Positions 10,121-19,580 of a stretch of DNA of 64,000 nucleotides are shown piece after piece. Positions within the stretch are counted from its first letter, which is position 1. Each line of letters starts with the position of its first letter. The stretch is from NCBI GenBank assembly GCA_949545755.1, contig CATITK010000054.1, positions 18,587 through 82,586 on the forward strand, in the 5' to 3' direction. Source of the stretch: Polaribacter sejongensis. GTDB lineage: Bacteria; Bacteroidota; Bacteroidia; Flavobacteriales; Flavobacteriaceae. The position numbers were made by a program, and so were the translations under genes. The notes beneath the pieces were generated by a model. It had not been told where the DNA came from. It was given only the letters and a program-made list of their open reading frames with translations, and ran no database searches.

Positions 10121-12448
10121 ATGAAAAAACTCCTTTTACTTTCCAGTTTATTTTTCTCACTTTCGTTTTCCGCTCAAACAGATTACAGTGATTCTTGGGA
10201 AGATTTCTACTCTTATAATAACGTGAAAGATTTTATTAAAGTAGATGACGTAATTTATGCACTGGTAGACAATGCTGTTTTTACTTATGATATTGTTACA
10301 AAAGAGATTAATAAGTTATCTTCAGTGCAAGGTTTGACTGGAGAAACTACAGCATCAATATATTTCAATAAAAGTTTTCAACGATTGATTATTGGTTATG
10401 AAAATGGATTGATTGAAGTGGTAGATAATGATGGTAGCATAACGATTTCATCTAACATTGTCGATTTCAATCAATCTGGAAGAAAGAGGATAAATCATTT
10501 TAAAGAATTTAATAATAAGTTATATGTATCTACTCCGTTTGGTATTGTGGTGTACGATATCGAAAAGTTAGAGTTTGGAGACACTTATTTTATTGGAAAC
10601 AATTCAAGTTCGTTAGAAGTTTATCAAACCGAAGTTCTTAATGGGTTTATATATGCAGCTACAGATACGGGGGTTTTTGTAGCAGATATAAATAGTAATT
10701 TATTGATAGACTTTAATAATTGGGAAGAACAATTCTCAGGAAGAAACTTTCCTCAAATTACACTATTTGACAATCAATTATTTGTGGTCGAAGGAACTAA
10801 GTTATATCACTTAAGTGGAAGTGTTTTAGTCCAAGTAAGAAATTTTAATGAACCTATTAAAGCGCTTAAATCTTCAAGTTCACATTTGTCTGTTACGTTA
10901 AATAAATCGGCTGTTATTCTAGATGTTATACTGAATCAAGTTTTTAGGTTTTCCGCAAATACAATTTTCGATTTTACTCTAAACACTTCTTTATTTGAAA
11001 GTAATAGTGTTTTTTTAGGGACTAAAGAATTTGGAATTTTAAATACAAATTCAACTCAAATTACAAGTTTTACAGAGTATCATCCAGAGGGACCTTTGTC
11101 TAATGATGTTTTTTCTATAACAGCCCAAAATAATAGTTTATGGGCAGTTTATGGTGGGTATAGTGGTACTTATACTCCAATCCAAAGAAGGCAAGGTTAT
11201 AGTCATTTTAATGGAGAAAATTGGATTAACACAAAATTCAACGCTAGTTTACCAGGAGATTTAGTCGCTGTTACTATTGATCCAAATAATGAAAATAAAG
11301 TTTTTATAAGCGCTTTGGGTGTAACTAGCAATATAAATGTGTCGCCAACAGGAGGTTTGTTAGTCGTAGAAAATGATATTGTAACACAAACATATAATCA
11401 TTTAAATAGTGCTTTTAAACCAATTTCTATTTCACTACCAAATATAAATATTAGAGTTAGTGGCGCTGTTTTTGATAATCAAGGAAATCTCTGGGCTACT
11501 AATTATGAAACTAATGAAGAGTTGATAAAATTTTCTGCTACCGAACAATGGAGTAGTGTTGATTTAACAAGTATTAAAACTAGTGATGCAGCGGGGTTAA
11601 ATGAAATATTTGTAGACAGAAATAATAGTATTTGGATTGGCTCTAGAAGAAATGGCGTTTATATTTATAACGAAAACGGGAACAGAAAAAAAGCATTGAT
11701 AGCCACTCCAAATTTAGGGAATTTACCCGACTTAAATGTACGAACTGTTGCAGTTGATGCGAATAATAGAGCTTGGATAGGCACCCAGTCTGGATTGGTT
11801 ATGTATTCTAATGCATCAGGTGTTTTTGATGATGCAACTCCCAATGCAAATGCAGTTGTAATTAATGGAGATGAAAATGGTTTTGGCGAACGACTTTTAG
11901 GAGATCAAACAATTAATTCAATCGTGGTAGATGGTGCAGATAATAAATGGTTTGGTACGGACAATGGCGGTGTTATTTATACAAATCCAAATGGACAAAG
12001 AACATTGGCAAATTTCAGTATGCAAAACTCACCACTTCCAACCAATAAAATTGTAAAAATTTCGGTAGATAATAGTACAGGGAAAGTGTATTTTGCTACC
12101 AATAAAGGAATTGTTGTTTATAACAGCAAAGTTGCGCCTTTTGGTGATGTTTTAGGTGCTGTTTATGCATATCCGAATCCTGCGTTAAAAAACCACCAAA
12201 CCGTAACGATAGACGGCAGAAAAGGAACACATTTACCAAAAGGAACAAATATAAAAATTTTGGATGTTGCAGGAAATTTAGTTTATGAAACCAACGTTGA
12301 AGAAGGACAGGAATTAAAAGGAGGAAAAGCGGTATGGGATAAAAGAAATCTTGCAGGAAATAAAGTTGCTTCGGGTATTTATATTGTTTTATTATCTAGT
12401 GATGATGCTTCAGAAACAGCTGTTACAAAAATTGCAATTGTAAACTAA
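10121..12448 (+). CDS. porZ: PorZ-like two-propeller protein with type IX sorting domain
   Basis: 775 residues: signal peptide ending SFSAQ (about 1-18), two successive beta-propeller regions with repeated WIGS, WIGTQSGLVMY and WFGTDNGGVIY blades (two-component-regulator-propeller type), and a C-terminal type A sorting domain (about 690-775) opening with YAYPNPALKN and ending AVTKIAIVN. This matches PorZ, a surface component of the type IX secretion attachment complex that handles A-LPS linkage, in layout and length (from memory, close to 776 residues in Porphyromonas gingivalis). The gene overlaps recO by 1 bp. If not PorZ itself, it is a secreted propeller protein. Confidence 0.78.
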   Translation: MKKLLLLSSLFFSLSFSAQTDYSDSWEDFYSYNNVKDFIKVDDVIYALVDNAVFTYDIVTKEINKLSSVQGLTGETTASIYFNKSFQRLIIGYENGLIEVVDNDGSITISSNIVDFNQSGRKRINHFKEFNNKLYVSTPFGIVVYDIEKLEFGDTYFIGNNSSSLEVYQTEVLNGFIYAATDTGVFVADINSNLLIDFNNWEEQFSGRNFPQITLFDNQLFVVEGTKLYHLSGSVLVQVRNFNEPIKALKSSSSHLSVTLNKSAVILDVILNQVFRFSANTIFDFTLNTSLFESNSVFLGTKEFGILNTNSTQITSFTEYHPEGPLSNDVFSITAQNNSLWAVYGGYSGTYTPIQRRQGYSHFNGENWINTKFNASLPGDLVAVTIDPNNENKVFISALGVTSNINVSPTGGLLVVENDIVTQTYNHLNSAFKPISISLPNINIRVSGAVFDNQGNLWATNYETNEELIKFSATEQWSSVDLTSIKTSDAAGLNEIFVDRNNSIWIGSRRNGVYIYNENGNRKKALIATPNLGNLPDLNVRTVAVDANNRAWIGTQSGLVMYSNASGVFDDATPNANAVVINGDENGFGERLLGDQTINSIVVDGADNKWFGTDNGGVIYTNPNGQRTLANFSMQNSPLPTNKIVKISVDNSTGKVYFATNKGIVVYNSKVAPFGDVLGAVYAYPNPALKNHQTVTIDGRKGTHLPKGTNIKILDVAGNLVYETNVEEGQELKGGKAVWDKRNLAGNKVASGIYIVLLSSDDASETAVTKIAIVN

Positions 12449-13170
12449 TGGCGGTAGTAACTACAAAAGCAATAGTATTAAGCACTCTTAAATATAGTGA
12501 TTCAAGTTTAATTGTAAAGTCTTACACTCAGGAAGAAGGATTAAAATCGTATTTAATTAGAGGCATTCTAAAAGCTAAAAAAGGAGGATTAAAAATCGCC
12601 TATTTTCAACCATTAAACCAACTTAATATTGTCGCAAGTCACCGAAATAAGGGCTCTTTAAACACCATTAAAGAAGCACAAATTTCTTACCCATACAAAA
12701 CAATTTACAAAAATATTATAAAACAGTCTGTTGTTTTATTTTTATCAGAAGTGCTATCTTATTCTATTAAAGAGGAAGAAAAGAATAACGCCCTTTTTGA
12801 GTATATAGAAACGGGACTAGTTTGGTTAGACTTACATGATAAAGTTGCGAATTTTCATTTATTATTTTTATTAAATCTTACCCGATTTTTAGGGTTTTAT
12901 CCAGATTTAACAGAAAAAGAAAAAATTGGGTTTGATTTATTAGAAGGCAATTTTACAAATGTAACCTCTCAGAAAAATGTAATCTACGGAAATAATTTTT
13001 ATCAATTTAATAAGCTGTTAGGCATAAATTTTGATAGTATTGAAAACGTGTCTTTTAACAAACAAGAAAGGCAGATTGTCTTAAAAATAATAATTCAATA
13101 TTTTGAATTACATTTGGACGGTTTTAAAAAACCAAAATCGTTGCAAATTTTAGAAACAGTGTTTAGTTGA
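12448..13170 (+). CDS. recO: DNA repair protein RecO
   Basis: Recombination mediator that helps load RecA with RecR and anneals single strands. The 240 residues start with the typical OB-fold opening (TTKAIVLSTLKYSDSSLIVK), then YLIRGILKAK, and an all-helical C-terminal half with FLLNLTRFLGFYPD. The zinc cysteines of some RecO proteins are absent, as in many Bacteroidota forms. The ATG overlaps the stop of the preceding gene, and its own stop overlaps the next ATG, giving a tight three-gene unit. Confidence 0.9.
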   Translation: MAVVTTKAIVLSTLKYSDSSLIVKSYTQEEGLKSYLIRGILKAKKGGLKIAYFQPLNQLNIVASHRNKGSLNTIKEAQISYPYKTIYKNIIKQSVVLFLSEVLSYSIKEEEKNNALFEYIETGLVWLDLHDKVANFHLLFLLNLTRFLGFYPDLTEKEKIGFDLLEGNFTNVTSQKNVIYGNNFYQFNKLLGINFDSIENVSFNKQERQIVLKIIIQYFELHLDGFKKPKSLQILETVFS

Positions 13171-15671
13171 TGAAGTATCTAATTTTCATATTCTTTTTTT
13201 TAATAAATAATTTTTCTTTTTCTCAAAAGGTAAAGGCGATAGACAAACAAACAGGTAAAATTGTTCGAAATGTTACAGTATATAATGACGCTTTGACAAT
13301 CAATTTATCTTCTGATAATGAAGGTTTCGTGGATATTTCCGGGTTTAAGAAAAACGAGAAAATTGTTTTCTCTCATATTTCGTATGCGCTAATAAAAATT
13401 AAAAAAGCGGTACTTCAAAAACAAAATTGGTGCCTCTTTTTAACCAAACAATCAGAACAATTAGATGAGGTTGTTTTATCTATTTTTAAGAAAGAAGAAA
13501 AAATAAACAGAATTGCAGCACAAGTTGCTGTTATTTCTGCAAAAGATATTCAAAAAACAGCCCCACAAACTTCCGCAGATTTATTAGCAACAATACCAGG
13601 AATCAAGGTGCAAAAATCTCAATTCGGAGGTGGTAGTCCAGTAATTCGTGGTATGGAATCGAATCGTGTCTTGTTAGTTGTTGATGGTGTCAGAATGAAC
13701 AATGCAATATATAGAAAAGGACATTTACAGAGTTCCATCACTGTAGCTCCAAATATGTTAGATAAAACAGAGGTTATTTTTGGACCTTCATCTGTTGTTT
13801 ATGGCTCAGATGCCTTGGGAGGTGTCATCCATTATTATACCAAGACCCCAAAATTGTCTGAACAAAAAGAGGTAAAGAGTCACTTGTTTTCTCGTTTTTC
13901 AACAGTGAACCAAGAAATCACAACGAATGTTTCTGCAGAATTGAGCTATACTAATTGGGCTTCTTTTACCAGTATTTCTTATAGTGAATTTGGCGATTTA
14001 TTAAGTGGATCCAATCGATCTCATGGTTTTAATGATTGGGGGAAAGTAGTTTATTATTCAGAAAATGTAAACGGAAATTATAGTGAGAACACAACTAAAA
14101 ATGGGAGCCCAGCATTACTGAGAAACACGGGTTATCATCAGACAGACGTATTGCAAAAGTTTTTTGTTCCACTATCAAAAAACACAGACTTAAAAGTAAA
14201 TATTCAATATTCTACCTCATCTGACATTCCAAGATTTGATCGACTAACAGAATTGAATGATGAAACAGATGTATCCAATTTAAAATTTGCAGAATGGTAT
14301 TACGGCCCTCAAAATAGATTGTTAATTTCTTCGCAATTATTGATGAATCCAAATAAAAATTGGCTAGAAAGTGGAACAATTACAGCAGCATATCAAAATA
14401 TTCAAGAAAGTAGAATTCAACGTAAATTTGGAAGTTTAAATCGTTCTTACAGAGAAGAAAGTGTAAATATATTTAGTTTGAATGGAGACTTTTCTGTGTC
14501 TCTAACGAAAGACAAAAAACGCGCATTGTCTTATGGATTTGAATTTGCACATAATGATGTTGCTTCTAATTCTTATGGGAAAACATTACATATTTCTAAC
14601 GGAAAAATAAAAGGTTTTTCTAATGATTTTAAAGTCCAATCTCGTTATCCAGATGGTGGCAGCAATTACATGAGTGCTGCTGTATATTTTGATTACAGAC
14701 AAGATATTAATCGTAAATCGACCTTAAATTCTGGTATTCGATTTACAAATACGAACTTAAATGCAACCTGGGTTGATGAAACCTTTATTGTGTTGCCTAA
14801 TAATGACATCAATACAAATAATGCTGCAGTTACAGCGACTATTGGTTATGTTTTTAGAGCAAATAAAACTTGGCAACTAAATAGTGTTATTTCATCTGGT
14901 TTTAGGTCTCCAAATATAGATGATGTTGGTCGTATTCGAGAAAAAAGAGGCAATGTTACGCTACCCAATATTCATGTAAAACCAGAATTTGCATACAATG
15001 CAGAAATTGGAATCAAGAAGTATTTTAATGACAGAAAATTTAAGTTAGGAGCCAACCTATATTATACATTGTTAGATAATTACATTCAAAGAGATTTTAT
15101 TTTAGATGCTAATGGAAATAAAACAAAGCAACTTTTTGACGGAATAGAAGGAACTGCTATTTCTAATCAAAATAAAGGTAGGGCATACATTTTTGGATAC
15201 ACCCTCAATTATTTAGGAAAGATAGCTGCTACAATTCATACCTCAGGTTTCATAACTTATACAAAAGGTAGGACCTATGATACGGAAGAACCATTGTCTT
15301 CTATTCCGCCACTTTTTGGTCAGTTTGAATTGAATTACAAAAAAAATAAAATTGAATTAGGAGCAGATGTAAGATTCAATAGTAAAAAAGATATTGAAGA
15401 TTTTAATTTTAATGAAGGGATAGACAATCATGATTTAACACCAATTGTTGATCAAAGTATCGTGAATGCAGATGCAACTAATTATGTAGATAAATACTAC
15501 GGTACACCTAGTTGGATGATTTTTAGTGTGAATGGAAAATATCTTGTAAATGAGCACTTTTCTATACAAGCAAGAATGAGCAATTTGTTTGATGAACACT
15601 ATATAGAGTTTGCTTCTGGAGTTGCTGCTCCCGGAAGAAATTTATCGGTTTCTTTTTTAGCTAGTTTTTAA
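13170..15671 (+). CDS. TonB-dependent outer membrane receptor
   Basis: Energised outer membrane transporter of 833 residues. After a signal peptide (ending NFSFSQ) comes a carboxypeptidase-D-like regulatory domain (about 20-100), a TonB plug with SADLLATIPGIKVQKSQFGG, PVIRGMESNRVLLVVDGVRM and GPSSVVYGSDALGGVIHY, then a long beta-barrel ending in aromatic FLASF. The plug sequence resembles haem/siderophore or vitamin-type receptors rather than SusC, but the substrate cannot be assigned. The ATG at 13170 is preferred over an in-frame TTG one codon earlier. It overlaps recO by 1 bp, a common flavobacterial order. Confidence 0.9.
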   Translation: MKYLIFIFFFLINNFSFSQKVKAIDKQTGKIVRNVTVYNDALTINLSSDNEGFVDISGFKKNEKIVFSHISYALIKIKKAVLQKQNWCLFLTKQSEQLDEVVLSIFKKEEKINRIAAQVAVISAKDIQKTAPQTSADLLATIPGIKVQKSQFGGGSPVIRGMESNRVLLVVDGVRMNNAIYRKGHLQSSITVAPNMLDKTEVIFGPSSVVYGSDALGGVIHYYTKTPKLSEQKEVKSHLFSRFSTVNQEITTNVSAELSYTNWASFTSISYSEFGDLLSGSNRSHGFNDWGKVVYYSENVNGNYSENTTKNGSPALLRNTGYHQTDVLQKFFVPLSKNTDLKVNIQYSTSSDIPRFDRLTELNDETDVSNLKFAEWYYGPQNRLLISSQLLMNPNKNWLESGTITAAYQNIQESRIQRKFGSLNRSYREESVNIFSLNGDFSVSLTKDKKRALSYGFEFAHNDVASNSYGKTLHISNGKIKGFSNDFKVQSRYPDGGSNYMSAAVYFDYRQDINRKSTLNSGIRFTNTNLNATWVDETFIVLPNNDINTNNAAVTATIGYVFRANKTWQLNSVISSGFRSPNIDDVGRIREKRGNVTLPNIHVKPEFAYNAEIGIKKYFNDRKFKLGANLYYTLLDNYIQRDFILDANGNKTKQLFDGIEGTAISNQNKGRAYIFGYTLNYLGKIAATIHTSGFITYTKGRTYDTEEPLSSIPPLFGQFELNYKKNKIELGADVRFNSKKDIEDFNFNEGIDNHDLTPIVDQSIVNADATNYVDKYYGTPSWMIFSVNGKYLVNEHFSIQARMSNLFDEHYIEFASGVAAPGRNLSVSFLASF

Positions 15672-15673
15672 TT

Positions 15674-16018
15674 TCACCTCTTTTCCCCTTCTTCAGTAAA
15701 ATTTTCATTCAAAGATTTTTCTGTTTTTATAATACATACAACTACAGAAAGAAATACCAAAGTCATAGGTTGCCAAGTAAACTCTTTGGCTACAAAATTG
15801 GCTAGTACTAAACCACCTAAAAAAGAAATACCCGAATATATGATTAAGTTTTTTGAGAAAACTGTATTTGCAAAATTCCATATTTTTTGATTCAACATTG
15901 TTTTGTGTGTTCTGTATCCGTACCAATTATTTATTTTTTTTGGAGGAAATTTCCAGAACATAATACTCAATAAAAATAGCAACCCATTTGTGGTTAAAAT
16001 ATAAGTAAAAGGACTCAT
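15674..16018 (-). CDS. SdpI-family small membrane protein
   Basis: 114 residues with an N-terminal membrane helix, the family signature around WKFPPKKINNWYGYRTHKTM (about 22-42), a WNFANTVFSKNL segment, and two more helices. SdpI of Bacillus is an immunity protein and signal receptor, but most single-domain members are of unknown role. It ends 2 bp from the convergent TonB receptor stop. Its ATG sits 22 bp from a heptamer repeat array that fills the upstream gap, so its expression could depend on repeat length. Confidence 0.8.
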   Translation of the reverse strand: MSPFTYILTTNGLLFLLSIMFWKFPPKKINNWYGYRTHKTMLNQKIWNFANTVFSKNLIIYSGISFLGGLVLANFVAKEFTWQPMTLVFLSVVVCIIKTEKSLNENFTEEGEKR

Positions 16019-16040
16019 TGTTGTTTGTATTTTTTAATTT

Positions 16041-16170
16041 TGCTTACTGCTTACTGCTTACTGCTTACTGCTTACTGCTTACTGCTTACTGCTTACTGCT
16101 CACTGCTTACTGCTTACTGCTTACTGCTTACTGCTTACTGCTTACTGCTTACTGCTTACTGCTTACTGCT
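16041..16170. repeat. Heptanucleotide tandem array (TGCTTAC)18.6
   Basis: Eighteen consecutive copies of TGCTTAC plus four further bases. All are identical except the ninth unit, TGCTCAC at 16097-16103. The array fills almost the whole gap between tesB and sdpI and supplies the last codons and stop of tesB on the minus strand (GTAAGCA direction). A 7-bp unit shifts frame each copy, so a minus-strand reader always meets TAA within 21 nt and tesB is protected from copy number change. The plus strand is open in all frames, producing false ORFs rich in Leu, Thr, Ala, Tyr and Cys. Confidence 0.97.
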
Positions 16171-17036
16171 TTTTTTTGTTTTGGTCTTAACAAGCCTTCC
16201 TGTGCAAAAGAAGCAACTAATTTGCCTTCTCTTGTAAAAATATTTCCTTTAGACAATCCTCTCGCGCCAAAAGCATTTGGAGATTCAGCAGAAAACAACA
16301 TCCAATCATCAAAGTCGAAATCTCTAAAAAACCACATAGAATGATCCAAACTTGCCGTTTGTGTGTTTCCAAAATTATGTTCACTTGCATTTGGATTAAA
16401 AGCAGCATTTAAGATATTATAATCAGAAATATAGGTTAAAATTTCTTGTTTTGTTCTAAGGTCTAAATTTTGTTTTTCACCTTTTAACCGAAACCACACT
16501 TGTTCATTTGGGGGTAAGTTTTCTGGTGCTAATGGATTTGGAATTCTTACAGGTTTAAATTCAATAGGTCTTTCAATACTTAAAAAGTATTTCATAGATT
16601 TTGGTAAAAAATCACCAAATTGAGTTAGAATATCATCCCAACTTAATAACTCTTCTGGTTGTTTTATTCCTGATTTTAAAGTCATTTGATGCTCAAAACC
16701 CTCTTCTTTTTTATGAAATGAAGCCGCCAAAATAAAAATAGTTTTATGATGTTGACTTGCCGTAACTCTTCGTGTAGAAAAGTTACCTCCATTTCTTACT
16801 TCTGAAACATGATAATTAATAGGAATTGATATGTCGCCTGCTTCTAAGAAATAAGAATGTAATGAATGTAAAAATTTGTTTTTGGGTATTGTTCTATGGG
16901 CTGCATTTATAGCTTGTGCTACTAATTGTCCACCAAAAACATGAGGACTTCCAATAGGCACACTATTGCCACTAAAATTATGATTCCCTAAATCGTTTAA
17001 GTGTAAAAGTGCAGTTAATTCTTTCCTATTTTTCAT
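16149..17036 (-). CDS. tesB: Acyl-CoA thioesterase II
   Basis: Double-hotdog thioesterase hydrolysing acyl-CoA to free fatty acid and CoA. The 295 residues show VFGGQLVAQAINAAHRT (about 33-50), the YFLEAGD segment, and the C-terminal catalytic block ASLDHSMWFFRDF with the conserved Asp, plus AQEGLLR containing the Gln of the catalytic set. Length fits TesB. Only 9 bp separate it from the upstream GNAT gene. The last residues (AVSSKQ) and the stop codon are encoded by the heptamer array, so the extreme C-terminus is repeat-derived. Confidence 0.9.
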   Translation of the reverse strand: MKNRKELTALLHLNDLGNHNFSGNSVPIGSPHVFGGQLVAQAINAAHRTIPKNKFLHSLHSYFLEAGDISIPINYHVSEVRNGGNFSTRRVTASQHHKTIFILAASFHKKEEGFEHQMTLKSGIKQPEELLSWDDILTQFGDFLPKSMKYFLSIERPIEFKPVRIPNPLAPENLPPNEQVWFRLKGEKQNLDLRTKQEILTYISDYNILNAAFNPNASEHNFGNTQTASLDHSMWFFRDFDFDDWMLFSAESPNAFGARGLSKGNIFTREGKLVASFAQEGLLRPKQKKAVSSKQ

Positions 17037-17045
17037 GCTTAATTT

Positions 17046-18206
17046 CTAAAGTTTAAAAGGAAATTTTTGTTGATATGGAGTTGGTTGAACTCGCTGCAAA
17101 AACAACTTTAAAATTTTATTTGTGATTCGTTTCTTATGACGAAGATACATGGTTAAATCTTGAGGAACAGCACCAATAGAACTTTTTATTTCGCTAGCAG
17201 TTCTCCCAAAATTAATAATTTTTAGTTTTTTGTTGATGGCAATTTCTATATAATTATACAGCATTCTTTGGTAAATTGCGTGACTTCTATTTAACTGATA
17301 GTCAAGACCTACGAAGTGGGCGTCTAGAGATTTGTTATTTATTATACCAGACATAAAACCTACAATTTCTTTTTCTAACCAATAGGTTTTTAAAATATAA
17401 TCATCCCCAAATTTTTCTTTTAAATCTTTATAAGTTTCTAAATTAAAATCCTCTAAATTAAAACCTGCCCTGGACGCAACTTTTTCATACAAAGCGGTCA
17501 TTTTAGGTAGTTTTTGATCTATGTTCTTTAAAGTAACTTCTTCTATTCGAATATTGTTACTTTGCTTAAAAACTTTTCTTGCTTTTACTCGAAACTTTGT
17601 TTTCAGAGCAGCTAAATAATCATCAAAATTTAGCCAATTTAAATCCAGTTGAAGCATCATATTTGGTTCAACAGAAAATGGATGATACTTGTAGTCTTTC
17701 AACTCATTAGTAATAAAAAGAGATTCATTCATAAAATCTTTTAATAGAAAAGCATCAATTTTTAATTTTTCATTTGCATTGACAAAATGCAAAATAGCTT
17801 TGGCTAATTCTTTAATTACTTTTGGCTTATTTTGCCCCTTTTGTATAAAGATACCGTGTTCTCCACTTACAAAAGGATTTCCAGATATTAATAATTTAAA
17901 AGGTTTATCATCTTTTAAAACGCCTATTTTTCTTCCTATATTTTTTAAAAGATTAAAATTATTTTGAATTGAATTGATATAAAAGTCTACTATTTGAAGA
18001 GAAGAAAAAGCAATTGGATTTTCATTTTTATCAACCAAAATAATATACGAAAACACCATTTCGGAATGATTTTTTTCAATAGATTTTAAAAAGTCTCTAT
18101 GAAAATAAACATTGTGTTCACATTGAAGCGTTTCCCAAAATTGGGTAGGAATTTCATCTATTGAAGAGAAAAAAAGCGCGATATTTGTGTTCGAATAACA
18201 ACTCAA
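17046..18206 (-). CDS. GNAT/FemAB-like acyltransferase
   Basis: 386-residue cytosolic protein with the fold pattern of peptidoglycan-synthesis/recognition FemAB-like N-acyltransferases. It has an N-terminal part with FHRDFLKSIEKNH, a central KTKFRVKARKVFKQSNNI helix, and a C-terminal GNAT half with AHFVGLDYQLN, YQRMLYNYIEIAI and the NFGRTASEIKSSIGAV block. Substrate unknown. The start is a TTG, as no ATG or GTG is available near the N-terminus; a slightly different start is possible. It forms a leftward unit with tesB. Confidence 0.65.
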   Translation of the reverse strand: MSCYSNTNIALFFSSIDEIPTQFWETLQCEHNVYFHRDFLKSIEKNHSEMVFSYIILVDKNENPIAFSSLQIVDFYINSIQNNFNLLKNIGRKIGVLKDDKPFKLLISGNPFVSGEHGIFIQKGQNKPKVIKELAKAILHFVNANEKLKIDAFLLKDFMNESLFITNELKDYKYHPFSVEPNMMLQLDLNWLNFDDYLAALKTKFRVKARKVFKQSNNIRIEEVTLKNIDQKLPKMTALYEKVASRAGFNLEDFNLETYKDLKEKFGDDYILKTYWLEKEIVGFMSGIINNKSLDAHFVGLDYQLNRSHAIYQRMLYNYIEIAINKKLKIINFGRTASEIKSSIGAVPQDLTMYLRHKKRITNKILKLFLQRVQPTPYQQKFPFKL

Positions 18207-18399
18207 ATTAATTTATATATTGTGTTAAATTTTAGGACTTGTAAAATTTTCTTAAAAAAATAACTAAATCATAAAAGTTATGATGTCTTGTATTTGTATG
18301 TGAAAATAAAGATTTTTCCATTTTAAAATAACTAACAATAACTTTTTTTTGACAAAGTTACGCTTAAACAATATAATAAAGGTGCTGTGTAAAAAAAAG

Positions 18400-18407
18400 T
18401 ATCTTTG
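18400..18407 (+). promoter_or_regulatory. -7 promoter box of the RND efflux operon
   Basis: TATCTTTG matches TAnnTTTG, 55 bp before the first ATG. No well-placed TTG is seen. The 256-bp gap around it contains nothing else recognised. Confidence 0.5.
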
Positions 18408-18462
18408 TAATGACTATAAAAATTTCTTAACTTTTTTAATATGAAGTTAAATTGAACTAATT

Positions 18463-19578
18463 ATGAGAAAACTTATTCTAGCAATACTTGGTGTTTTAAT
18501 TATTTTGGGAACCTATTTTTTAGGAAATTATCTGGTAGCAAAAAACCAAAAGGCAAAGCCAAAATTTAAAAAACAAATAAAGACTGTTTTTGTAGAGTTA
18601 GTTGAGAATACATCCATTCCTGTCATTTTATCTGCAAGTGGAGGTCTTATTGCTAAAAATAAAATCGAGTTATTTTCTGAAGTTCAAGGAGTTCTAAATG
18701 CTTCAAGCAAGGCATTTAAGGTAGGGACACGTTTTGATAAAGGTGAAACTTTATTGAGTATAAATAGTGAAGAGTTTTACACTAGTTTACAATCGAAAAA
18801 GAGCAATCTGAGCAACTTAATTATATCCATTTTACCAGATTTACGTTTAGATTATCCGAATCAATTTAAAAAATGGGAAAGTTATTTGAAAAGTTTTAAT
18901 ATTGATAAAACTGTACCAAAATTACCTCCCTTTAATTCAGATAAAGAAAAATATTTTATTTCAGGCAGAAATATTTTAATCGCTTATTACAATGTTAAAA
19001 ATCTTGAAGTTCGTTTAGCAAAACATCAAATCAAAGCTCCTTTTTCGGGGATTTTAACCGAAACTTTATTGAGTCCAGGAACTTTAGTACGAGTTGGACA
19101 AAAATTAGGTGAATATATAGATCCAAATATCTATGAGATGGAAGTTGCTATCAATTCAGAATTTGTCGATTTATTGAAAGTTGGTAATGCTGTAGCACTT
19201 TCTAATTTAGAAAAAACGAAAAATTATACAGGAAAAATTGTACGTGTAAACGGGAAAGTAGATCAGGTTTCGCAAACGATAAAAGTATTTATAGATATAA
19301 AACATAAAGATTTAAAAGAAGGAATGTTCTTAGAGGCCCATGTGGTTGTAAACTCAGTGGCAGAAGCTATTGAAATTTCTAGAAAACTACTAATAGATAA
19401 TAAGGGAGTCTACACTGTTAAAAATGATAGCGTTTTAAGCTTAATAACTGTAGATCCAGTTTATTTTTCAGCAGAAAAAGTGGTGATTAAAGGATTGAAA
19501 AACAACGACAAAATTTTAAGCCAAACACTTCCTGGTGCTTTTCATGGTATGATTGTTAAAATCAATAAAAAGAAGTAA
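18463..19578 (+). CDS. RND efflux periplasmic adaptor subunit
   Basis: Membrane fusion protein of a tripartite pump, 371 residues. An N-terminal membrane anchor (about 5-25) is followed by the lipoyl-like half EVQGVLNASSKAFKVGTRFDKG (residues about 68-90), a short coiled-coil hairpin, the second lipoyl half IKAPFSGILTETLLSPGTLV (about 191), and a beta-barrel domain with KVFIDIKHKDLKEGMF. It bridges the inner membrane pump and the TolC protein. First of a three-gene operon; the next gene begins 2 bp after its stop. Confidence 0.9.
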   Translation: MRKLILAILGVLIILGTYFLGNYLVAKNQKAKPKFKKQIKTVFVELVENTSIPVILSASGGLIAKNKIELFSEVQGVLNASSKAFKVGTRFDKGETLLSINSEEFYTSLQSKKSNLSNLIISILPDLRLDYPNQFKKWESYLKSFNIDKTVPKLPPFNSDKEKYFISGRNILIAYYNVKNLEVRLAKHQIKAPFSGILTETLLSPGTLVRVGQKLGEYIDPNIYEMEVAINSEFVDLLKVGNAVALSNLEKTKNYTGKIVRVNGKVDQVSQTIKVFIDIKHKDLKEGMFLEAHVVVNSVAEAIEISRKLLIDNKGVYTVKNDSVLSLITVDPVYFSAEKVVIKGLKNNDKILSQTLPGAFHGMIVKINKKK

Positions 19579-19580
19579 GC

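Noticed and set aside
16041..16170. CRISPR-like array
   Set aside because: Contiguous 7-bp tandem units without spacers, and no cas genes nearby.
16018..16344. Plus-strand ORFs across the heptamer array with a repeated LLTAYC pattern
   Set aside because: They are open only because TGCTTAC has no stop in any frame, and the downstream part is antisense to tesB. No homology-like features.
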